64,000 nt of DNA, taken from assembly GCA_003255065.1 (NCBI GenBank), contig QAOA01006124.1:1-64000 (forward strand). The letters run 5' to 3'. The notes below the pieces were generated by a model. The model saw only the letters and a list, made by a program, of their open reading frames with translations, made no database searches and had not been told where the DNA came from. Below, one piece after another: positions 43,989 through 54,479 of this stretch (its first letter is position 1; every line of letters begins with the position of its first letter). Position numbers and translations under genes: made by a program. This DNA is from Cercis canadensis. Its lineage: Eukaryota > Streptophyta > Magnoliopsida > Fabales > Fabaceae.

Positions 43989-44809
43989 TGTCTAGCTTAC
44001 AATCATTTGCTTTATTGATTACTTAGTATTTGGTATTACTATTAATAGGCTGGCCTAGATATTTCAAGCATTATCGTTTTCCTTTTGTTGATACTCATTT
44101 GTTTTGTAGTATTTGTTTCCCACTAAGCGAATTGAAAATTTGCATGATATGGACAATAGTGAAGAGGTTGTAGGAAACGTGCTGTTTGCCTGCATAAGAA
44201 GAAAAAATGCGTCCCACGTTGAGAGACTTTGATTATGTCTTGCACGAATGTAGAAAGGGAATATCATCATTCATGAAGAATAGTAAGACACTTTGTTGAA
44301 ACAATAAAAAATTGTTATTTACCAAAGAAAAAATCTAAAATTGTATTTTACGATAATCTTCAACTTTGAATCTCTCTAGTTTTTCACAAAACGGAATTTT
44401 CTTTTTCCAAGTGGAGTTGGAGCAATGTTAATTGTAGGGGAAAATGATCAAGAAAATTAATTCAAGACAACAACTTAAAACAACTCAAATAACCAAGTTG
44501 AATTGAAGCATACAACAAAGAGACAAAATCACAGTATGACAAGAAGATAATGAATGTGTCTAGGGATAGAGAGGTTCAAAACAAATTATAGTGATTAACG
44601 TACAACTTGGCCTGCATTCACTCTCCAAAGAGCTCATCTTTAGTTGAATCCACTAGCCAATCTAGTTTCTAGGGTACATGGAAGTTGCTATAATCTCTAG
44701 CGTCAAAAGGCCTATTTTCACTAAGTTAGAGAATCCCACGCTCTCAACTTGCCCAAATCCTCATTAAATTTAAGGGACACCATCCCTATAATTTTTCCTA
44801 ATGAAGAAT

Positions 44810-47110
44810 AGAAGTTAAAATTAGCCCAAACTCTCTCAATAGAGTGGATTAAGGGGCTTAAAAGACTTTTTTATAACTTAGAATCATTAGGGGCCATGTC
44901 AAACATTAATATTATTCTCATTGTTCACCATCTACCAAACTAGCTTCCAAAGCATATATCTGTCAAATTTCTAATAATAGGCTGCATTCCCCAACATTTT
45001 AAACATATTCTACCAATCACAGTGGATAAATATTTATTGATAAATTCATCTGTTTGAGTGAGAAGTAACTTAATACAGATGAAAATCTCAGGACTTATAC
45101 CCATCATCTTCCACATAATGTAATAACAAACCGTGCCAATTGTCGTAATTCCATAAATCTTTTCAATTAGATTCATTTTGATCAGCTGCACAATCATATG
45201 TGAAATATCTCAGCTAAGATTCTTGCAGGAGGTATCAATGCTGAAATAAGACAGATAATTTTCTCATAAAATCCTTTTACAACAAGTGTATATCCATCCA
45301 ATTATAAGATTTTGCAATCACATATTCTATTATAGAGGCTTGGCATATCCATGATAGAATGTTTGCCTTCTACGATTGCTTCCTATTGATATTTGATATT
45401 TCATCCTTACTGCTGGCCACAAGATAAATTCTTCCAATTAAAAAGGTTACAAGAAAGTATCCATATTTCAAATGGGTAATCAATCCCATAGAACAAGGTA
45501 ACCTAAATTTATCCATGTAAACTGTTTTAAAGTGGTTTAAAACTTTGAATATCTATTCAAACAAATTGAGCTCGTAGAATATCAATTTTCTTTTGCAGAT
45601 AAGAAGGAAACTACTTGCGATGTACAAGTGCTCACTTTGAAGTCCTAATTTATAGAACATAGGAGAAAGAGACAATAAAACGCTTACGTTCTACAACCAG
45701 CATTTATGAATCCGCGCATGATCATCAATAAGAAGCTAGCAGCATTAGCTACATTTCAGCAAAATAAAGACAAAAATATACAAATTATATATTATAGATG
45801 ATGAACTTGTGAAGCATCAACTATCCAGTTACAATTGACAATGTAGGTACATCAACTCTTGAAATGTATTATCTCCTTTATCAGTCTACGATCATGAATT
45901 TTTGCTAACAATATTAGAAGATATTTGATTGTCTTCAACATCTCCAATTCTTGGCAGCTATCCTTGGAGAAAGAGATTATACATACCCTGTCAAGCAGGC
46001 AGCTGATCTCCTTTAATCTTCACTGTGCCTTCGTCTTCATCAATTTTTCACAAGGGCCTTCGATCAATTATAATACATATGAATCCGCAATCCGTGAGGT
46101 CGTATACAAACACAATATAGTTTTACTTGAAAATTTTTTACCTTTCCACTTCCTCAGCAATAAGCTGAATTTTGAATAGGCCGGCAACTTGCTGTACTTT
46201 TTGCATTAAATAATAGCACTTTTGCAGCTTGTGTTCTACACACTTGGTTTCTACAAACTTGGTTGACAACATCTAGAATCAATCATTCATTAACCATTTA
46301 ATACTTCCACAGGTCCATGTATTTGAGAGACACAACCCTTGAGCTCCTTCTCTACTGATTTTGTTCAGCCTAAAATGTTACTCCTCTTTCAATAATTAAG
46401 CAGGAAAAAAAGCTACCCGAGCTACAAGGAATCCCACCACAAGGCATGTCACCAAAACTACCAAAGTTGTTTGATAACAGGAATGTTATATGTTCCTTTG
46501 GTTATTCTGATGGCATGATTATGAAGCTGCATCTGACATGAGCGGGAAGCTAAACTTCCAGACACAACTCCAACCCATACATTTAATCAAGAAAATCACA
46601 GTCGAATAAGGTTTCATCCTCTTCATAACAGGCGGCAAAAGCCTCATGTTGACCACAGAATGAGTTTCAATAGGAAAATATATCCTACGAAAATCACGCA
46701 ATAGCAGAAGAAAAAAGATTCTGGAATCAGCATCAGTACCAATCTCTTGGAGAAGAAACAACATACACGCACACGAAGAAGCAGTCGCAGAGTCAATTGG
46801 ATCCAGTATCATCACTATGCTGTTTCTCGCTGTCCTTCGCTGTCCGTCGTCTTTTCCTTCTCAAAGTTGAAGAAATAAAACATCAACGATTATCTGGATT
46901 GGCATCTACCGATTAAACTGTCTCTACACAAAATTCAACGATTTCTTCTCTTCGATCTTCATCTCTTCTTTTTTGTTATAGGGTTGGAGGCACTAGCGGC
47001 TGAAGCTAATGTAATACCCCTTCTGAGTTCTGAAATAATTTAACGATAGTGTCGAAGGAACCGACCTCAAAAGCTAATGAAGCCAGGTCAGATATGTGAT
47101 CAGGCCCACA
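44810..47110 (-). CDS. Gene X copy 3
   Basis: The first-exon frame at 46519-46815 is open and keeps the SATASSCACMLFLLQEIG and MKPYSTVIFLIKCM segments, with substitutions (for example KCMGWSC for KCMDWSC). The downstream hydrophobic frame (CLVVGFLVAR) stops early compared with copy 2. The spacer and 3' block (45350-46180) match the other copies closely. Family unknown. It may be a decaying copy, or the predicted second exon may be wrong. Confidence 0.4.
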
Positions 47111-47463
47111 GCTAGTTGTAACTGGTTGCCCACTACTTCAATACATTTAACATAAAGTCCATTCAATTTGAAGAATTGCAAATTGGCCCTTGAATTAAAA
47201 CATGAACTATGTTGTAAAATTCGAATCGGCTACTGGGTTGTTGTTGTTGTCTTTTTTTTTTTTAATTTATTTATTATACATATACAGCGATTGCAATTAC
47301 AATCAACAGATTCAAACCGAGAAAGGATATTATAGGCTTGTGCTTTTCAGTATTGTTCTAACAAATAGATTTTATAAAAAAAAAAAAAAAAAAATAGAGC
47401 ATCAATTGTAATACCAATTGTTAGTAGTTTGAGTATTTTAAACCCTTAAAATAGAGAAAAGAT

Positions 47464-47487
47464 ATATATATATATATATATATATAA
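47464..47487. repeat. (AT)n microsatellite
   Basis: Short AT dinucleotide run near the start of duplication unit B. It has no counterpart of equal length in unit A. Confidence 0.9.
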
Positions 47488-47767
47488 ACTTAGCAACCGC
47501 ATTAGATTTTATTAAAAGAAATTCACAAGAATGAATTTCTTATATCAATTCATTGCAATAAAATAACAAATAGTGCCTCAACAAATTGCATAGAATTAGC
47601 ATTACAATGTTTCATTTCCTTTCAAGAAATAAACAGTAGCTCACATATATACTTCTCACCAAACAATTCTTAAATAAAAAAAGTAATGTTAGATTTTTTC
47701 TTCATAGTCTAATGTTCCATGACGAACTTTATTGCGGAAACCTTTGATTAAAAATATCGTTCAAATT

Positions 47768-48357
47768 TCAATGAGGAGGTGGAGGTGAGCTGTAAGTGTA
47801 AGGTGTGAAATGAGGTAGCCAGGGATGAGGATTGGATGGAGAAGGTGGTGGTGGTGGGGACTTGTATACATATGGAGGGGATGGTGATGGAGGAGGTGCA
47901 GACTTGTAGACATATGGTGGTGGGAACTTGTAGACATATGGTGGCAGCAGTGAAGGAGAAGGGGGTGGTGCAAACTTGTACACATATGGAGGGGGTAGCG
48001 ATGGAGAAGGTGGAAGTGGTGACTTATAAACATTTGGAGGTAGTGGTGAGGGACTTGTACACATATGGAGGGGGCGGCAATGGAGAAGGTGGAGGTGGGG
48101 ATTTGTATACGTAAGGAGGAGGAGGTGGTGATTGGTAAGCGTAATGTGGTGGAGGAGATGGAGCAGGAGGTGGGGGTGGTGGTGGTGAGTTGTAAGAGTA
48201 TGGGGCGTACCCTCCATGCTTTGGTGGTTAATTTGGCCATAATGATGGATGCCCAAATGGTGGCAATGGGAAGTTATGTGGGTTGGGGAAGTTGGGTTTA
48301 GGGAATGGGAATGGTGGAGCTGAAGCAATAGGGTAATGAGCTGCCACGCCAGTGGCA
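47768..48357 (-). pseudogene. Broken extensin paralog, main (3') part
   Basis: The minus-strand sequence starts inside the signal peptide (ATGVAAHYPIASAPPFPFPK) and continues into repeats of YVYKSPPPP type. It is clearly the paralog of 43288-43926. It differs by an in-frame TAA just after the LWPN word (48227-48229) and by frameshifts in the repeats, where YVYK blocks fall in different phases. It is cut at 48357/53609 by copia-2 with a TGGCA duplication. The 5' part with the ATG lies at 53609-53678. Confidence 0.88.
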
Positions 48358-48431
48358 TGAAGAAAAAATAGAAGAGGAGAAAGAAAAACTACACACACAT
48401 ACACACGGGAAGAGAGGAAAAATGTTTTCAA
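48228..48431 (-). CDS. Chimeric frame: LTR-encoded leader joined to extensin
   Basis: A 67-codon minus-strand frame whose first 24 codons lie in the copia-2 LTR (MKTFFLSSRVYVCVVFLSPL, then LFF). It continues in frame across the insertion junction into the extensin sequence ATGVAAHYPIASAPPFPF and stops at the TAA after LWPN. The LTR-derived start is basic then hydrophobic, with the extensin VAA cleavage-like site following, so it resembles a signal peptide. A TATA box in the LTR (48481-48492) lies about 50 bases upstream. Whether it is transcribed is unknown; it may be coincidence. Confidence 0.4.
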   Translation of the reverse strand: MKTFFLSSRVYVCVVFLSPLLFFLHATGVAAHYPIASAPPFPFPKPNFPNPHNFPLPPFGHPSLWPN

Positions 48432-48746
48432 TATACTTCACTCCAAAAGTATTAATACATACTCGGTGCACGGTTTGTAAGCCTTTTATAGTCTAATTTA
48501 AGTAATATAATATTACAAACCCACTTGAGAAGAAAACAGGACATTGGTTGTTATATTGGTGCAATCACAAAAAGCGGTGCAGCTCCCTTCACAACTTGAA
48601 TTTCAGCTTGTCGTCCAGCTCATCTTTTACAGCTTGCAAAACTCAAAACTTATCCTTTTATAGTGCTACTTTGTAGGCTGCATAACTTGTGCAGCTATCT
48701 CTATGTATAGCTTGATTACCAACATTAAAAAAACAGTGACTTCTCA
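48358..48746 (-). repeat. Copia-2 3' LTR (389 bp)
   Basis: Ends TGAAGAAAAA and ACTTCTCA. Minus-strand TATAAAAGGC lies at about 48481-48490. Being the 3' LTR, its promoter points into the broken extensin. Confidence 0.9.
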
Positions 48747-48748
48747 AT

Positions 48749-48752
<4 letters not shown>

Positions 48753-48793
<41 letters not shown>
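48753..48793. repeat. 41-base poly-C next to the 3' LTR
   Basis: An uninterrupted C run occupies the polypurine-tract position of copia-2 (poly-G on the element strand). Such a length is unusual and may be partly a sequencing or assembly artefact. Confidence 0.85.
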
Positions 48794-48796
<3 letters not shown>

Positions 48797-48810
48797 TTAA
48801 CATTTTTATT

Positions 48811-51800
48811 TTATTTTATTTCGGACCTTGAAGTCATACCAAGTTGTCTTCTAAATTCCTCAAGTTTCGAACCACCAAACCCTATGGTAAATATATCTGC
48901 AACTTGGTCTTCAATTCTAATATATTTTATTTGGATGTCTTCTTGTAATATCTTTTCTCTAATAAAATGATAGTGTACTTCCACATGTTTGGTCTTGGCA
49001 TGAAAAATAGGATTTTCAGCTAATTGAATTGCTGACTGATTGTCACAATATAACTTTATTGCATAGTTAGATGGTTGATGTAGATCTTGCAATAGTTGCA
49101 TTAGCCATGTACATTCTTGAGCTGCCATAGCTACTATTCTATATTCCGCTTCTGTACTTGATAGAGACACAGTGGGTTGTCTCTTACTGCACCAGGACAC
49201 TACTCCTAATCCCAAGGTAAATACATATCCAGTTGTTGAACGACGAGTGTCAAGGTCACCAGCATAATCAGCGTCGCAATATCCCACAACTTCACATGGT
49301 ACATCTTTCTTGTAAAATATTCCATAATCAATAGCACTCTTAATATAGCTCAAAATTCAACGTATTGCATCCAAATGTGGTTTTCTCGGCTTTTGCATGA
49401 ATCGACTTACCACACCAATTGCATATGATATGTTAGGTTGAGTCAAAGTGAGGTAGATTAAACTACCTACTAGCTGCCTATACATCGTGGCATCCTTCAA
49501 TTCTTTTCCTTTTGCTGAGCCAGTCTAACATTAATTTCCATGGGCGTTGAGATTGGTTTGCAATTCAACATGCCATATTTCTCTAGTAGGTCTAAAGCAT
49601 ATTTTTGTTGAGATAGAAATAACCCGTCATTGGTTCTTTGAATCTCAAGCCCCATAAAGTATTTTAACTCTCCAAGCTCCTTCATTTGATCAAGCACAAA
49701 TAGATTATCTCTTGTTTGATTCATCATCTCCAATAATAATAAGATCATCCACGTACACTAGTACTGTAGCTAACTTGCCATCTTGTACCTTCGCGAACAA
49801 GTTTGAATCTGCTAGTGCCACAGAATATCCACTTTGTATTAGAAATTCTGCTATTTTCCCGTACCATGCTCTTGGTGCCTGTTTCAACCTATATAGTGAT
49901 TTCTTCAACTTGCACACATATCCCAGGTGATCTTTGCTCTCGAAGCCCTTCAGTTGTTCCGTGTATATTTCTCGATCTAATTCACCATGTAAAAATGCAT
50001 TTTTGACATCCAATTGCCAAAGCTTCAATGATTTACTAGCTGCAAGTGCTAGCAGAACAAGAACTGTAGTGATTTTAGCCACCAAACTAAATGTCTCATC
50101 GTAGTCCTGTCCATATCTTTGTGAAAAATCTCATGCCACTAAACGAGCCTTGTATCTCTACTAATCCATTGGGACTAGTCTTTGCCTTGTACACCCATTT
50201 ACATGAGATGAGTTGTATTATGGTAGGTTGTGGCACTAGTTTCAAGGTTTCATTTTGTTTTAGTGCCTTCATCTCTTCTCCCATTGCATTTATCCACTCC
50301 TTGGACTGAGCTGCTCCTTCGTAAGTACTTGGCTCCTTTATGCCATTGTCTTCTACTAGTGTTGTATTGGCATATTTCAGATTTGGCTTCCAAATCCTCA
50401 TTGATCTCCTTGGCTGTGATTGAGGAAATTCCTCATCTAATTCTTCTGTCTAACTTGGTCTCTCCTCCTCTGGAGACTTAGTGTGTACTCCTATCTGCCA
50501 ATGGCTTTTTTCTTTATCTGAAGATCATGCTCTATCTTGACCTGATGATGGTTCAACATCAACAACTTCTCCTTGTGTTGGTGAGACTTCCTTGTCTTTT
50601 GATTGCGCCTCCATTTGCTTCTGCATTTGCTCTTCAATTCCTTTAGAGTCTGGCAACAATACGGCTTGTGGGGACCACCATGATGATGCTTCATCAAACA
50701 TCACATTTCTAGACACATATCAATGTCCAATTGTTGGATCACAACATCTCCACCCTTTTCGCTGACTATCGTAGCCAACTAATATACAATAGATCGCTTT
50801 CTTGTCAAATTTGCTACATTCCTAACTCGGCACGAACATGTAGCAAACACGCCCAAATACTTGGAAGTACCTTACTGATGACTTTGTGCCCCATAATTTC
50901 TCATATGGTGAAATTAACCCAAGTCTGGCTTGGGGTAGCCTATTGGTGACAAAAAAGCTGTTTTCATACATTCTGCTCAAAATCGTGGTGGAACATTTTT
51001 TGTATGCAACATGCTCCTACACGTCTCTACCAAATGTTGATTCTTTCTTTCTACGACTCCATTTTATTGTGGAGTATTTGGGACAGGTTAACTGTCGCCT
51101 TATGCTGTACTTTTTAGATATTGAGTAAACTCCTTTGAAGTGTACTCTCCCCCATTGTCTATTCGCAACCACCGTACTTTGTATCCAACTTTGATTTCAA
51201 TATTTTCTTTAAACTCCTTGAACTTCATTAGAGCTTCTGACTTCTCCTTCATAAAATCTATCCATACATACCTCGTGAAATCATCAATAAATGTGATCTT
51301 GTACTGGCTTCTTCTAATTGATGGCTGCTTCACAAATCCAAAAACATCTGAATGCACCAGCTCCAATGGTATCTAAGCTATGTATCTTGATTCTTCATAT
51401 GGTGGCTCGTGAGCTTTACCATACTAACAACTTGCACGGAAAATGTTTTCACATATCTCTAAATTTGGCAGGCCTGTAAACATAGATTTCTTCATCATTG
51501 CCTTTAATCGATTATAGCCGACATGTCCAAGCCTTGCATGCCAAAAATCTACTGTCTCGTTCATTCTTGTCTTATCCATGTACGCCTCTTGTGCTGACAT
51601 TACATAGACAAACTCGAGTCATCTTCCTTCCATAAGCGTTGGACTTGTAAGCTTCAAGCTTCAGTACACCTTCACATCTCTAGGTCCAAACACCACATAA
51701 TTGCTTGAAGATGTTACTTGCGAGACTGACAACAGGTTTTTTTTCATCCCGGGTATGTGATAAACTTGGTCTACCTACACCTAATGTGAACTGAAATGAG

Positions 51801-52990
51801 GGATGATAACCGCCTTGCCAATATGGGTAATTGGCAACCTGGAGTTTTTTACTGTCACCACAACTCATTCTCCCTTGTACTCTGACATATTTGAGAGGTT
51901 TTCCTCATCACCAGTCATATGGTTGGAACAACCAGAATCAACAACCCAGTCATCATCATAATTAATTGATTTGTCACTCACTGTAGCAAGTGTCATCTCC
52001 ATTATTGGTCTGTCTCTGCATAATGCGGTAATTTCCTCACTGTTGTCCCACTGGGGTTTTCCTCCATGATCTAGTTCTTTATTAGAACTAGACTCTTCTA
52101 TAGCTAACGATGCTTGAAAATCCCATTCTTCCTCACTTTCATTTTTGTGGAGTGTAGCGGCATTACCTTCTACCTTCTCAGCTCGGCAATCTCATGCAAA
52201 GTGGCCTTTCCTGCCACACTTGTAGCACCGGTCATCTTTGCAGCGATATTTCTTTTCTTCTCTGTCATCTCTGTATCGGGCTTGTCTAGCTCCCCCTCGC
52301 TGTGGACCTTGACCTCTCCCATGTCGGCCTCTTTGCCAACCTTGTTGTCTTCTACTCAAGTTTTCACCTTCATTGCTGGACTTTGCAGCTGTCATGTCTT
52401 TTCTAGGCACTCTCTTTTTGGCAAAAAGAGCCCTATCCTCCTCTTTTATTGAAATTTTAGACATTTGCTTATCTAAAGCTTCTTGGTTGGCCAAGATACT
52501 TTCTAGCTCCATCAAAGTTAGTTCTTTGGCCTATCCTCAAGTAGCTGTAACTATCCCATGGTATTTGGAATTTAATCCATGAATGATAATTCTCCGTTTC
52601 CTCACCTCACTGATTGCACTCTCCGAATTCATTTTTTCCATTTCATTGCAAATGGATCTCACTTTGGTGAAATATTGACTCACTTACAAGTCTCCATGTT
52701 CGGCTGACATGAGCTCATTCTCCAACAGTTGCAATTTTGCATCATTCTTCCTCATGAATAGTGTTGCTAGGGTATCCCAAACCTCCTTTGGTGTTGACAA
52801 GGCCTTAATTCACTGCAAGAACTCGTCCTCCATGGTGACAGACAACATGTACATGGCTTTCCCTGCTCTAATCTTCCACTTCTTCTTTTCCTCCTCGTCA
52901 ATTGGTGGGGTTGTTTCTGCACCACCAACAACACCCCACAAATCTTGCCCGAGCATATAGTACTAAATACAAATGCTCCACGTATCATAA
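48811..52990 (-). pseudogene. Copia-2 gag-pol remains
   Basis: Minus-strand pieces in order. Gag lies at 52192-52990 with a CYKCGRKGHFA zinc knuckle (about 52195-52230). The GAG-pre-integrase and integrase core are at about 51100-51700 (ELVHSDVFG, then [11 protein letters not shown] and [10 protein letters not shown], carrying the catalytic Asp residues). Reverse transcriptase is at 49497-50401 (WINAMGEEMKAL, LDVKNAFLHGELD, LVYVDDLIIIG with YVDD). RNase H is at 48811-49353 ([24 protein letters not shown]). At least four stops or frame changes separate the pieces, so it cannot make a full polyprotein. Confidence 0.88.
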
Positions 52991-53204
52991 TTGTTGTTGT
53001 TAAGCTTCACAATCGAGCTTGTTGAAGATGCAAGATCCTTCATGGTAAATGGTTAGTGCCCGGCACTCAACCAATCAAGCATGGTTCCGAACCACCAAAT
53101 ATCACAGTCCCAGACTATGTTCTGGTAGAATCTCCTCGTAGCATAGTCCTTGACTGCAGTCACTCAAACTATATACTAACTCGAACAAGCAGGCCTTTGA
53201 TAAT

Positions 53205-53221
53205 CAGGCTCTAATACCAAT
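53205..53221 (-). promoter_or_regulatory. Copia-2 primer-binding site
   Basis: On the minus strand TTGGTATTAGAGCCTG follows the 5' LTR. It is a near match to the TGGTATCAGAGC complement of initiator tRNA-Met. Confidence 0.8.
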
Positions 53222-53608
53222 TGAAGAAAAAATAGAAGAGGAGAAAGAAAAACTACTCACACATACGCACAGGAAGAGAGAAAAAATGTTTTCAATATAC
53301 TTCACAACAAAAGTATTGATACTTACTCGGTGAACGGTTTGCAAGCCTTTTATAGTCTAATTTAAGTAATATAATATTAAAAACCCACTTGAGAAGAAAA
53401 CAGGACATTGGTTGTTATATTGGTGCAATCACAAAAAGCGGTGCAGCTTCCTTCACAACTTGAATTTCGGCTTGTCGCCTAGCTCATCTTTTACAGCTTG
53501 CAAAACTCAACTTATCCTTTTATAGTGCTACTGTGTAGGCTGCATAACTTGTGCAGCTATCTCTATGTATAGCTTGATTATCAACATTAAAAAAACAGTG
53601 ACTTCTCA
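53222..53608 (-). repeat. Copia-2 5' LTR (387 bp)
   Basis: Near-identical to 48358-48746, with a minus-strand TATAAAAGGC at about 53345-53355 matching the other LTR. It is flanked by the TGGCA duplication on the right. Confidence 0.9.
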
Positions 53609-53678
53609 TGGCAATCATGCAAAATCCTATGACATAGTAAATTGGAGGCTATTGCCCCTTTTCGGAGTCTCTCATCAT
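53609..53678 (-). pseudogene. Broken extensin paralog, 5' part
   Basis: From the ATG at 53678 the frame follows the signal peptide of the intact extensin (MRDSEKGQ, then PPIY and FCMIA). The Trp codon of the intact gene is a TAG stop here (53649-53651). The gene was thus dead or dying independently of the copia insertion at 53609. A TATA box (53728-53738) is retained. Confidence 0.88.
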
Positions 53679-54479
53679 CTTCTTAATGCTAGTTCTTGTT
53701 GGGTGACAATGAAGAGTGATATGGTAGCCCTTTATATAGTTGTCTAGCTTACAAGCATTTGGTTAATTGACTATTTAGTATTTGGTATTACTATTAAAAG
53801 GCTGGACTAGAGATTTGAAGCATTACTATATTCCTTTTGTTAATACTCATTTGTTTGTTGTCTTTCTTTCCCACTAAGTGAGTTGAAATTTTTCACAATG
53901 AAGGAGTAGTTGGCAACGTGCTGTTTGCCTGGATAAGATGGAAAAGCGTGTTCCACGTTGACAGATTTGGTTTTGTCTTGCACAAATGTAGAAATAGAAT
54001 ATCTTCATACATGAGGAAGAGTAAGACACATTATTGAAACATTCAAAAATTGTATTTTATGATAATCTTAAACCTTGAATTCCTCTAGTTTTTCACAAAA
54101 CCATTTTTTTTTTTTTGTTTTTCAAGTGGAGTTCGAGCAATATTGTAGAGGAAAATGATCACGAAAATGAAGTCCAAGAAAACTTGAAACAACTCAAATA
54201 ACCAAGGTTAATTGAAGCATACAACAAAGAGACAAAAAGATAATGACAGTATGTACGGATAGAGGTTCAAACAAATTTATTGTGATTAAGCTACAATTTA
54301 GTCTACATTCCCTCTCCAAAGAGCTTCTCTTTAGTTAAATCCACTAGCCAATCTAGGTTTCTAAGGTGCTTGGAAGTCACTATCTATAATCTCTAGCCTC
54401 AAAAAAACTATTTTCACTAAGGTAGAGATTCTTTTTCTCTCAACCTGCCCAAATCCTCATTAAATTTCTGGGATTGCAT

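Larger units (their letters stand above)
48358..53608 (-). mobile_element. Copia-2: full-length but decayed Ty1/copia element
   Basis: A 5251-bp minus-strand element with LTRs at 48358-48746 and 53222-53608 (TGAAGAAAAA...ACTTCTCA). The perfect target duplication is TGGCA (48353-48357, 53609-53613). The PBS-like TGGTATTAGAGCC follows the 5' LTR. The gag CCHC, integrase, reverse transcriptase and RNase H order is that of Ty1/copia. The LTRs differ at perhaps 15-20 of about 388 positions by eye. Several stops and frameshifts interrupt the coding region. Confidence 0.92.
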
